This document shows, one piece after another, positions 28,365-36,290 of a stretch of 64,000 nucleotides of DNA. Position numbers and translations under genes: made by a program. The notes beneath the pieces were generated by a model, which saw only the letters and a list, made by a program, of their open reading frames with translations, had not been told where the DNA came from and did not search any database. The stretch's first letter is position 1. Each line of letters opens with the position of its first letter. Source of the DNA: Streptomyces albiflavescens (GTDB lineage Bacteria; Actinomycetota; Actinomycetes; Streptomycetales; Streptomycetaceae); contig NZ_BMMM01000008.1 of the NCBI RefSeq assembly GCF_014645835.1, positions 242,901 through 306,900 of the forward strand, read 5' to 3'.

Positions 28365-29554
28365 GAGTCGCTCCTGGGGACGGGCAGGCGCACGGTGACG
28401 GTTGTGCCGGTGCCGGGCGTACTGCGTACCTGAGCCGTACCGCCCACCTCGGCGGCCCGCGCGCGCAACCCCGCCAGACCATAGCCGTCGGCCGGCGCGG
28501 CGGGGTCGAAGCCGCAGCCGTCGTCGCGCACGGAGACGGCCAGCGCATCGTTGGAGTAGGTCAGCACGACCGCCACCGCCGCCGAACTCCCCGCGTGCTT
28601 GCGGGCGTTCGCCAGCGCCTCCTGGCAGGAGCGCAGGACGACGACCTCGGGCCCGGCGGGCAGCGTGCGCACCGGGCCGGTCACGTCGACCGTCGCGTCA
28701 TGGCGGGTGGCGAGTCGGCGCAGCGCGTCGGGCAGCGAGGCGCCGTCGAGGTCGGCGGGCGCGCCGCCTGCGACCAGGGCACGCGCCTCGGCGAGGTTCT
28801 GCCGGGCGGTCTCGGCCATCAGGGTCAGGTGGCGGCGGGCCTGTGGCACATCGTGGTCCAGTTCGGCGTCGACGGCCTGGACCAGCATCAGCAGACTGGT
28901 GAAGCCCTGGGCGAGGGTGTCGTGGATCTCCCGGGAGAACCGCTCCCGTTCGGCCAGCGCGCCGTGCGCGGCCGAGAGTCGGGAGACCTCGTGGCGGCTG
29001 GCGTCCAACTCGGCGATCAGCTCGGCCCGTTCCCGACTCTGCTCGATGATGCGGATGACCCAGCTGCCGAGGACCCCGGAGAAGACGAGCGTGACCACGG
29101 CGAAGACGGTGTTGAAGAAGACGTCCTGGTCGCTGGGCCACCACAACAGCGCCCAGCCCACCACCGGCGCGATGTTGATGACGGTCACGGCCGTCAGCGC
29201 CCGGCGAAGGCCAAGACCGATGAAGCACTGCGGAACCAGTGCGAACGTCATCAGGCGGGTCTCGCCGACCAGGATGCCGGGCGGCAGGAACAGCACGATC
29301 GCGCCCGCGATATAGCCGAGGGCGCGGCGCTCGTCCGGGCTCTCGGCCGTGAGGATGGGGCGCCCGACCGCCAGATACCAGGGAATCAGCAGCAGAAGCA
29401 CTGCACCGGCCGCGACGCGGATGTGCCACCCCGGATGGCTCGTGCCCAGCACGAACACCAGGGTGGCCAGCCAGACGATCGCGAAGTACGCGTCCCACAG
29501 CCGGAACGAGCGGTCCCAGGTGTTCGACTCGCGTGCTCCGGCCGGATCCGTCAT
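28361..29554 (-). CDS. Membrane sensor histidine kinase (HisKA_3 type)
   Basis: The 397-aa kinase has five or six hydrophobic helices over roughly the first 150 residues, then the HisKA_3 dimerisation/phospho-acceptor segment with the histidine in FSREIHDTLAQGF, and an HATPase domain (SCQEALANARKHAG, VRDDGCGFD). No large extracellular sensing loop is visible, as in intramembrane-sensing kinases that watch transporters or the membrane. The ATG at 29554 overlaps the permease stop (ATGA); longer upstream frames are shadow sequence. The signal is unknown; antibiotic or lipid stress is suggested only by the exporter beside it. Confidence 0.93.
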   Translation of the reverse strand: MTDPAGARESNTWDRSFRLWDAYFAIVWLATLVFVLGTSHPGWHIRVAAGAVLLLLIPWYLAVGRPILTAESPDERRALGYIAGAIVLFLPPGILVGETRLMTFALVPQCFIGLGLRRALTAVTVINIAPVVGWALLWWPSDQDVFFNTVFAVVTLVFSGVLGSWVIRIIEQSRERAELIAELDASRHEVSRLSAAHGALAERERFSREIHDTLAQGFTSLLMLVQAVDAELDHDVPQARRHLTLMAETARQNLAEARALVAGGAPADLDGASLPDALRRLATRHDATVDVTGPVRTLPAGPEVVVLRSCQEALANARKHAGSSAAVAVVLTYSNDALAVSVRDDGCGFDPAAPADGYGLAGLRARAAEVGGTAQVRSTPGTGTTVTVRLPVPRSDS

Positions 29555-30396
29555 CCGTCGCGCCGGTTCTTCCACCGGAATGTCAGCAGACACAGCAGCA
29601 ATCCTCCGACGCACCAGGCCCCGAGCACCAGCGCGATCCGCCCGAACTCCCAGCCACCCGCCTGTTCGAGGACCTGCGCCGACTCGGGCAGGAACACCCC
29701 GCGCAGCCCCTGGCACATCCACTTCAGCGGGAACAGCGCGCCGATGTTCAGCATCCAGTCCGGGATGGTGTCGATGGCGATGTACACCCCGGAGATGAAC
29801 TGGAGGACCAGGAACGGCAGTACGACCACCGACGTGGCGCTCTTTCCGGACTTGGGGACCGAGCTGATCGCGATGCCGAGCAGGGCACAGGCCGTGAGGC
29901 CCAGGACGAAGATCCAGGCGAAGTCCGCCCACTTGCCGAGGTCCGAGGGCAGGTCCACGTCGTAGAGCGTTGTGCCGACGAGGAGCAGGATCGCGGTCTC
30001 CAGGGCGCCGGTCACCAGAACCAGCCAGATCTTGCCGAGGAAGTACGCGGCCGGTGGCATCGGTGTGCCGCGCAGCCGGCGCAGCACCTTCTCGTCCCGT
30101 TCGATCGCGATCGAGATGCCCAGGGACTGGAAGCTGGTGGACATGATGCCCGCCGCCATCATGGCGGGGACGTACAGCTGGGAGGCGGTGATGCCGGCTC
30201 CCTGGACGTCGTCGCTGAAGATCGAGGCGAAGAGGAAGAGGAAGACGACCGGGAAGGCGAAGGTGAACACCACCTGGTCGCGCTGGCGGAAGAACTGCTT
30301 GATCTCCAGGGCGCCTCGCTGGAGGCCGAGCCCCCAGGCACCGGGCAGCCTGCCCGACGAGGTCTCGCTGTGCGCGCGTACGGCGGTCGTGGTCAT
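29551..30396 (-). CDS. ABC-2 type exporter permease
   Basis: The 281-aa membrane protein has about six transmembrane helices starting at residue 45 (QVVFTFAFPVVFLFLFASIF) and ending in VLGAWCVGGLLLCLLTF, with the ABC-2 signature region around IERDEKVLRRLRGTPMPP. It pairs with the ATPase encoded just upstream, whose stop overlaps its ATG; a good AGGAGG lies just before the start. Drug or lipid export is likely by family; the substrate is unknown. Confidence 0.94.
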   Translation of the reverse strand: MTTTAVRAHSETSSGRLPGAWGLGLQRGALEIKQFFRQRDQVVFTFAFPVVFLFLFASIFSDDVQGAGITASQLYVPAMMAAGIMSTSFQSLGISIAIERDEKVLRRLRGTPMPPAAYFLGKIWLVLVTGALETAILLLVGTTLYDVDLPSDLGKWADFAWIFVLGLTACALLGIAISSVPKSGKSATSVVVLPFLVLQFISGVYIAIDTIPDWMLNIGALFPLKWMCQGLRGVFLPESAQVLEQAGGWEFGRIALVLGAWCVGGLLLCLLTFRWKNRRDG

Positions 30397-31259
30397 CGCG
30401 CGTCCTCCTGTCCGGTCAGCCGCAGATAGACGTCCTCCAAGGTGGGCCGGCTCACCCGCAGCCCCGGGATCTCGCCGTCGAAGCGGTGCATGAGCTCGGC
30501 GACGGTCCTGGTGGGTGTGTCCGTGCGCTCCTCGCGCGGGGTGCCGTCGGGCTCCGTCCACTCGACGGTCGCCTCGGTGCCGAAGCGCTCGCGCAGCGCG
30601 GACGGCTCGCCCTCGGCGACCACCCGGCCCTTCGCGATGACCGCGAGACGGTGCGCGAGCGCCTCCGCCTCCTCCAGGTAGTGCGTGGTGAGCAGGATCG
30701 TCGTGCCCTCGTCGGCCAGCTTCCGGATCAGTTCCCAGAACTGCCGCCGCGCGGACGGGTCGAAGCCGGTCGTCGGCTCGTCCAGGAGCAGCAGCTCGGG
30801 ACCGCCGATCACACCGAGCGCCACGTCCAGCCGCCTTCGCTGGCCGCCGGAGAGCGCCTTGACGCGGCTGGCCGCCTTCTCCTCCAGACCGACCAGGCCC
30901 ATGACCTCCTCCGGGTCGCGGGGCTTCGGGTAGTAGCGGGCGAAGTGCCGCACGGTCTCGCGCACCGTCAACTCGGCGGGCGCGGATTCGTCCTGCCAGA
31001 CGATGCCGACGCGCGAGCGCCACGCGCGCGTGCCCGTCGCCGGATCCGAGCCGAGCACCGAGACCTCGCCGTCGTCCCGGCCGCGGTTGCCCTGGAGGAT
31101 CTCCACGGTGGTGCTCTTGCCCGCTCCATTGGGTCCGAGCAGGCCGAACACCTCGCCCTGCCGTATGCCGAGATCGATGCCGTCGACGGCGGTCACGTCC
31201 CCGTACCGCTTGCGCAGTCCCCTTACGTGCACCGCGAGTTGGTGCGCCTGTGTGGTCAT
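30393..31259 (-). CDS. ABC exporter ATP-binding protein (DrrA-like)
   Basis: The 288-aa ATPase has Walker A LLGPNGAGKSTT, signature ALSGGQRRRLDVALG, Walker B LLLLDEPTTGFDP and the switch histidine in LLTTHYLEEAE. The C-terminal 70 residues form the DrrA-type extension. The ATG at 31259 is chosen with GGGAAG upstream; a longer frame to 31355 has no supporting site. It is the first gene of the operon ATPase-permease-kinase-regulator. Confidence 0.94.
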   Translation of the reverse strand: MTTQAHQLAVHVRGLRKRYGDVTAVDGIDLGIRQGEVFGLLGPNGAGKSTTVEILQGNRGRDDGEVSVLGSDPATGTRAWRSRVGIVWQDESAPAELTVRETVRHFARYYPKPRDPEEVMGLVGLEEKAASRVKALSGGQRRRLDVALGVIGGPELLLLDEPTTGFDPSARRQFWELIRKLADEGTTILLTTHYLEEAEALAHRLAVIAKGRVVAEGEPSALRERFGTEATVEWTEPDGTPREERTDTPTRTVAELMHRFDGEIPGLRVSRPTLEDVYLRLTGQEDAR

Positions 31260-31398
31260 GCCGACGAGCTTCCCGCCGAATCGAACCCTCCGGGACGACC
31301 GTGCGTACCTCCTTATGTCCATCGAACGGTGGACACGGACGCAGGTGCGGCACAATGACCGTGCCCCCAGGCCCCTTCGAAGCTACGGAAACGGCGTG

Positions 31399-32034
31399 AT
31401 GAGCAAGACGACAGTCAAGGACGTCTCGGCCGACCAGGAACGCGTCGCCGCTCCCCGGACGGTCGGCGGCAGCCGTGGGCTCGCCCTGCTGCTGGTGATC
31501 ACCGGTGCGGCCGGTCTCCTGGCCGCGTGGGTCATCACGATCGACAAGTTCAAGCTGCTGGAGAACCCGAACTTCGTGCCCGGGTGCAGCCTGAACCCGG
31601 TCGTCTCCTGCGGCAACATCATGAAGAGCGAGCAGGCCTCGGCCTTCGGGTTCCCCAACCCGATGCTGGGCCTGGTGGCCTACGGCATCGTCATCTGCGT
31701 CGGCATGAGCCTGCTCGCCCGGGCCACCTTCCCGCGCTGGTACTGGCTGACCTTCAACGCCGGCACGCTCTTCGGGGTGGGCTTCTGCACCTGGCTGCAG
31801 TTCCAGTCGCTCTACCGCATCAACTCGCTGTGCCTGTGGTGCAGCCTCGCTTGGGTCGCCACGATCATCATGTTCTGGTACGTGACCTCGTCGAACATCC
31901 GCAACAACTTCCTGCCCGCCCCGCGCTGGCTGAAGAGCTTCTTCGGCGAGTTCACCTGGGTCCTGCCCGTGCTGCACATCGGCATCATCGGCATGCTGAT
32001 CCTGACCCGCTGGTGGGACTTCTGGACCAGCTGA
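31399..32034 (+). CDS. Vitamin K epoxide reductase (VKOR)-family membrane protein
   Basis: The 211-aa protein has five hydrophobic helices and the four expected cysteines: the loop pair Cys63 and Cys71 (CSLNPVVSC) and the active-site CxxC, Cys145-Cys148 (SLCLWCS). Bacterial VKOR homologues re-oxidise DsbA-like thiol oxidases using quinone, so this protein probably drives disulfide formation in exported proteins; no DsbA partner lies next to it. The ATG at 31399 is used; a GTG directly before it is also possible. It is divergent from the ABC operon. Confidence 0.93.
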   Translation: MSKTTVKDVSADQERVAAPRTVGGSRGLALLLVITGAAGLLAAWVITIDKFKLLENPNFVPGCSLNPVVSCGNIMKSEQASAFGFPNPMLGLVAYGIVICVGMSLLARATFPRWYWLTFNAGTLFGVGFCTWLQFQSLYRINSLCLWCSLAWVATIIMFWYVTSSNIRNNFLPAPRWLKSFFGEFTWVLPVLHIGIIGMLILTRWWDFWTS

Positions 32035-32102
32035 GCCCCGCCGATCCCTGGGATTTCCCGGGCCGGACGGCGTTGTCAGTGGCGTGACATAGGGTTTTGC
32101 AC

Positions 32103-33458
32103 GTGGAGCCCGACCTGTTCACCGCCGCGGCAGAAGAACGCCAGGAGAAGGACCCGTCCGCCAGTCCCCTGGCGGTACGGATGCGCCCGCGCACCCTCGA
32201 CGAAGTCGTGGGCCAGCAGCATCTGCTGAAGCCGGGATCGCCCCTGCGCAGACTTGTCGGCGAGGGGAGCGGTGGCCCGGCCGGACCGTCCTCGGTGATC
32301 CTCTGGGGCCCGCCAGGCACCGGCAAGACGACGCTCGCCTATGTGGTGTCCAAGGCCACCAACAAGCGCTTCGTGGAGCTGTCGGCGATCACCGCGGGCG
32401 TCAAGGAAGTACGCGCGGTCATCGACGGAGCACGCCGTGCCACCGGAGGCTTCGGCAAGGAGACCGTCCTCTTCCTCGACGAGATCCACCGTTTCAGCAA
32501 GGCCCAGCAGGACTCCCTGCTGCCCGCGGTCGAGAACCGGTGGGTGACCTTGATCGCGGCGACCACCGAGAACCCGTACTTCTCGGTGATCTCCCCGTTG
32601 CTCTCCCGATCCCTCCTGCTCACCCTCGAACCGCTCACGGACGACGACCTGCGCGGCCTCGTCAAGCGCGCGCTCACCGACGAGCGCGGCCTCAAGGACG
32701 CCGTCACGCTTCCCGACGACACCGAGGAGCATCTGCTGCGGATCGCCGGCGGGGACGCCCGCCGCGCCCTGACCGCCCTGGAGGCCGCGGCCGGCGCCGC
32801 GCTCGACAAGGGCGAGACGGAGATCGGCCTCCAGACCCTGGAGGAGACCGTCGACCGCGCCGCCGTGAAGTACGACCGCGACGGCGACCAGCACTACGAC
32901 GTGGCGAGCGCGCTCATCAAGTCCATCCGCGGCTCGGACGTGGACGCGGCACTGCACTACCTGGCACGGATGATCGAGGCCGGTGAGGACCCCCGCTTCA
33001 TCGCCCGCCGACTGATGATCTCCGCCAGCGAGGACATCGGCCTCGCCGATCCGAACGCGCTGCCCATAGCCGTGGCCGCCGCCCAGGCCGTCGCCATGAT
33101 CGGCTTCCCCGAGGCCGCGCTCACACTCAGCCACGCCACCATCGCCCTCGCCCTGGCCCCCAAGTCCAACGCCGCGACGATGGCGATCGGCGCCGCCATG
33201 GAGGACGTACGCAAGGGGCACGCGGGTCCGGTGCCGATGCATCTGCGAGACGGGCACTACAAGGGCGCGGCCAAGCTGGGGCACGCCCAGGGCTACGTCT
33301 ACCCGCACGACCTGCCCGAAGGGATCGCCGCGCAGCAGTACGCCCCGGAGGAGCTCAAGGACCGCGAGTACTACACGCCGACCCGGCACGGGGCCGAGGC
33401 GCGGTACGCGGACGCGGTGGAGTGGACCAGGAAGCACCTCGGCCGGGGAAGGCCCTGA
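32103..33458 (+). CDS. rarA: Replication-associated recombination ATPase RarA (MgsA)
   Basis: The 451-aa AAA+ protein has RPRTLDEVVGQQHLL at the start, Walker A GPPGTGKTTLA, Walker B LFLDEIHRFSK, sensor 1 AATTENPYF and the C-terminal tetramerisation domain (AARLMISASEDIGLADP-like segment around residues 300-320). RarA acts at stalled forks and single-strand gaps. GTG at 32103 (MEPDLFTAAAEERQ) is preferred to a TTG six bases upstream. It stands 68 bp after the VKOR gene. Confidence 0.93.
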   Translation: MEPDLFTAAAEERQEKDPSASPLAVRMRPRTLDEVVGQQHLLKPGSPLRRLVGEGSGGPAGPSSVILWGPPGTGKTTLAYVVSKATNKRFVELSAITAGVKEVRAVIDGARRATGGFGKETVLFLDEIHRFSKAQQDSLLPAVENRWVTLIAATTENPYFSVISPLLSRSLLLTLEPLTDDDLRGLVKRALTDERGLKDAVTLPDDTEEHLLRIAGGDARRALTALEAAAGAALDKGETEIGLQTLEETVDRAAVKYDRDGDQHYDVASALIKSIRGSDVDAALHYLARMIEAGEDPRFIARRLMISASEDIGLADPNALPIAVAAAQAVAMIGFPEAALTLSHATIALALAPKSNAATMAIGAAMEDVRKGHAGPVPMHLRDGHYKGAAKLGHAQGYVYPHDLPEGIAAQQYAPEELKDREYYTPTRHGAEARYADAVEWTRKHLGRGRP

Positions 33459-33832
33459 TGCCTCCGGGCAGGGACGCTGTGGCCTCTGGTCGCTAGCGCT
33501 CCTGATCCCCCTGTAAGATGACCTGAAGCGCTGCGTCCCGTGTCCGGCTCCGGTCGGCACCACCAGAACGGGACATCCAGCCGGAGCCCCTGCCAGCACG
33601 GAGGGATTCCAGGAGCGTCGCGCACCGTCGAAGGTGTCGCGGGCAGCCCACCACCACCCGGTCTTCCGGCACGGTCGGTGGGCCACTCGCGTGCTGCACG
33701 TATGTGCCCAGACCAGGGAGCGGCTGCCCAGCAGGTCCGAAAGGGCCCGCAGGGTTTCCCAGGCTGCGGATTGCGACCTCCCCTAACCCTGGTGAAGCCG
33801 TATTCGCATCAGAAACATGAGGTGTTTGGTTC
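33459..33832 (+). promoter_or_regulatory. Long structured leader region upstream of rpsD
   Basis: No gene is visible in these 374 bases. Two perfect helices stand out: GGCTCCGG (33546-33553) with CCGGAGCC (33581-33588), and GCCCACC (33646-33652) with GGTGGGC (33677-33683), followed by more G/C-rich pairing up to about 33790. A possible -10 (TAAGAT, 33514-33519) would place the start of transcription near 33526, giving a leader of about 300 nt. S4 represses its own synthesis through leader RNA structures in other bacteria; whether this leader binds S4 is inference. Confidence 0.45.
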
Positions 33833-34447
33833 ATGGCGAACCAGTCCCGCCCCAAGGTCAAGAAGTCGCGTGCCCTCGGTATCGCGCTGACCCCGAAGGC
33901 CGTCAAGTACTTCGAGGCCCGCCCCTACCCGCCGGGTGAGCACGGCCGTGGCCGCAAGCAGAACTCGGACTACAAGGTCCGTCTGCTCGAGAAGCAGCGT
34001 CTGCGTGCGCAGTACGACGTGTCCGAGCGCCAGCTCGTCCGCGCCTACGAGCGTGCCGCCAAGACTCAGGGCAAGACCGGTGAGGCCCTGGTCATCGAGC
34101 TTGAGCGCCGTCTCGACGCCCTGGTCCTGCGTTCGGGCATCGCCCGCACGATCTACCAGGCCCGCCAGATGGTCGTTCACGGCCACATCGAGGTCAACGG
34201 TCAGAAGGTCGACAAGCCCTCGTTCCGCGTCCGTCCCGACGACGTCGTGATGGTCCGCGAGCGCAGCCGCGAGAAGACCCTGTTCCAGGTCGCGCGTGAG
34301 GGTGGCTTCGCCCCCGACGGCGAGACCCCGCGCTACCTCCAGGTGAACCTCCGCGCCCTGGCCTTCCGCCTGGACCGTGAGCCGAACCGCAAGGAGATCC
34401 CGGTGATCTGCGACGAGCAGCTCGTCGTCGAGTACTACGCCCGCTGA
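33833..34447 (+). CDS. rpsD: 30S ribosomal protein S4
   Basis: The 204-aa primary rRNA-binding protein S4 is complete. It has the N-terminal region (NQSRPKVKKSRALGI), the central RLDALVLRSGIA and the S4 RNA-binding motif ARQMVVHGHIEVNGQKVDKPS. The N-terminus lacks the zinc-binding cysteine cluster found in some S4 proteins, so this is the Cys-minus type. It stands alone with its own long leader and a strong terminator, outside the usual rpsM-rpsK-rpoA cluster, as is normal in Streptomyces. Confidence 0.98.
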   Translation: MANQSRPKVKKSRALGIALTPKAVKYFEARPYPPGEHGRGRKQNSDYKVRLLEKQRLRAQYDVSERQLVRAYERAAKTQGKTGEALVIELERRLDALVLRSGIARTIYQARQMVVHGHIEVNGQKVDKPSFRVRPDDVVMVRERSREKTLFQVAREGGFAPDGETPRYLQVNLRALAFRLDREPNRKEIPVICDEQLVVEYYAR

Positions 34448-34481
34448 TCTTCCTGCGGACGTAGCACCACCTGCGCGTCAG

Positions 34482-34521
34482 CCCGTCGTCTCCCCACCTT
34501 TCGAGGTGGGGAGACGACGGG
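34482..34521 (+). terminator. rpsD terminator, 18-bp stem with TTCG loop
   Basis: CCCGTCGTCTCCCCACCT (34482-34499) pairs perfectly with 34504-34521 around a TTCG tetraloop, followed by TTCTCGCTTTT. This is a textbook intrinsic terminator 34 bp after the rpsD stop. Confidence 0.93.
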
Positions 34522-34593
34522 TTCTCGCTTTTCCGGGGGAAGCCCGCGCGGCGAGGGCACCGCACCGAGCATGCGGCCGCCGCGGGCCGGCCT

Positions 34594-35275
34594 CAGCGCC
34601 CGAGCCACCGCCGCCTCCTGTCCGAGCCGCGCCCCGGCGCGCACGCCCTCCGCGTACCGCTCGTCGCCCAGCCGCTCCCGGGCCATGTCCTCGCACCGCT
34701 CGTGCGGCGCGTTGTAGTAGGCCGAGCCGAACAGCGGCAGACCCACCGACGGCCACATCCGGGACGCCGCCCCCTGTAGCACCGCGGCCTCTGCAAGATC
34801 GCCCTCCACCGCCGTGACCAGCACGAGCAACGCGGGAACCGAGTCGCCCTGGAGAACCGCCACATAGCCGAGCACCCACAAGGCCTTCAGCCGCGACTGC
34901 TCCTGCGTCCCGTCCGGGACAGCAGCTGCGCGGGGGAGAGGGTGCTCAGCCGCCCCGCCGCCAGTTCGATCGCGAGCGGGATCCCGTCCAGGCGCCGGCA
35001 CAGTTCCCGTACGTCGGACCGGTTGTCGTCGTGCAGGGCGAACCCACAGACCCGGGCCGCCGCCCGCTCCGCGAACAGCTCCACCGCCTCCGGCTCGGAC
35101 AGCGGTGCCAGCGGGAACAGCCGCTCGCCCCCGACCCCCAGCGGTCTGCGCCCCACGGCCAGCACGCGAAGCCCGGGCGCGCTCCGCAGCAGTTCGCCCA
35201 CCAGCGAGGCGCACACGTCCGCCAGATGCTCGAACCCGTCCAGGACGAGGAGAAGTTGACGCTCGCCGAGATGAA
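34594..35275 (-). pseudogene. Remnant of an AfsR/LuxR-type ATPase regulator
   Basis: Three separated pieces of a large NB-ARC/TPR regulator survive on the minus strand. The first (about 35275-34920) reads LLLVLDGFEHL, LRVLAVGRRPLGV and LCRRLDGIPLAIELAAGRL, the Walker B to sensor region. A different frame then gives ALWVLGYVAVLQGD from the TPR part, joined directly to LPLFGSAYYNAPHERCEDMA and ARLGQEAAVARAL from the end of the TPR region. The P-loop, most TPRs and the C-terminal helix-turn-helix are missing; such proteins normally exceed 700 aa. The gene is dead. No other gene is seen between rpsD and 35498. Confidence 0.8.
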
Positions 35276-35497
35276 CGCGTCGAGTTCCAGGGGCAGATTG
35301 CCGGGTGCCGCAGGGTCGGCGCGCTGAGAACCTCGCATGGGACACGGAGCGTACTGACCCGTAAGCGGTCCGTACAATCACTTCGCGCAAGTCGGCTGTG
35401 GGCGGCCGTTAATGCGGTACGGAGCCGCGGCCCCGGCGCGATAGGCTCGGGGGACGACTTTTCGATGTTCAGGCACGTATGAGGGAGCGGGTGCACA

Positions 35498-35932
35498 GTG
35501 TCCGGTGGAGAGGTGGCCGGGATCCTGGTGGCCGTCTTCTGGGCGATCCTGGTCTCCTTCCTCGCCGTCGCGCTGGCGAGGCTGGCCCAGACGCTCAGGG
35601 CGACCACCAAGCTTGTCGCGGACGTGACCGACCAAGCCGTCCCGCTCCTCGCCGACGCCTCCGCGGCCGTGCGCTCCGCACAGACGCAGATCGAACGGGT
35701 CGACGCCATCGCGTCGGACGTCCAGGAGGTCACGTCGAACGCGTCGGCGCTGTCGTCCACCGTCGCCTCCACCTTCGGCGGCCCCCTGGTGAAGGTCGCG
35801 GCGTTCGGCTACGGCGTGCGCCGGGCCATCGGAGGCCGTCGTGAGAATGTGCCCGACAAGGCGTCCCGTCGTACCGTGATCGTGGGCCGCACCGTCCCGT
35901 CCGCGCGACGCGGAAAGCGGAAGAAGGACTGA
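35498..35932 (+). CDS. DUF948-family membrane-anchored protein
   Basis: The 144-aa product has an N-terminal transmembrane helix (VAGILVAVFWAILVSFLAVA) followed by a helical, probably coiled-coil region (TKLVADVTDQAVPLLADASA) and a basic tail (RGKRKKD). This matches DUF948, a family of unknown role common in Gram-positive bacteria. The GTG start lies 7 bp before a short gap to the next gene, with which it is paired upstream of alaS in most Streptomyces as I recall. Confidence 0.85.
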   Translation: MSGGEVAGILVAVFWAILVSFLAVALARLAQTLRATTKLVADVTDQAVPLLADASAAVRSAQTQIERVDAIASDVQEVTSNASALSSTVASTFGGPLVKVAAFGYGVRRAIGGRRENVPDKASRRTVIVGRTVPSARRGKRKKD

Positions 35933-35939
35933 CGCAGCG

Positions 35940-36290
35940 ATGTTCCGCCGTACGTTCTGGTTCACCGCCGGCGCAGCCGCGGGTGTGTGGGCCACCACCA
36001 AGGTCAACCGCAAGCTCAAGCAGCTGACCCCCGAAAGCCTCGCGGCACAGGCCGCGAACAAGGCGATCGAGGCGGGCCACCGGCTCAAGGACTTCGCGCT
36101 CGACGTCCGCGAAGGCATGGCCCAGCGGGAGGCCGAACTCGACGAGGCGCTCGGGCTCAACACCCATCCCGAGCTGCCCGCCCCGCGGCGCGTCGCCGCC
36201 ATCGAGAACAGCGACAACCCGAAGTACAGCAAGAACCCGACGTACGTCGAGAGGTCGACGTACTCGTACAACCGGAATGAGGACCACTGA
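35940..36290 (+). CDS. Small conserved protein (DUF6167-like)
   Basis: The 116-aa product starts with a short hydrophobic segment (TFWFTAGAAAGVWATTKV), continues with a charged helix (AIEAGHRLKDFALDVREGMA) and ends in a Tyr/Asn-rich tail (YVERSTYSYNRNEDH). Its stop shares one base with the alaS ATG, so it is translationally coupled to alaS. No function is known to me. Confidence 0.82.
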   Translation: MFRRTFWFTAGAAAGVWATTKVNRKLKQLTPESLAAQAANKAIEAGHRLKDFALDVREGMAQREAELDEALGLNTHPELPAPRRVAAIENSDNPKYSKNPTYVERSTYSYNRNEDH

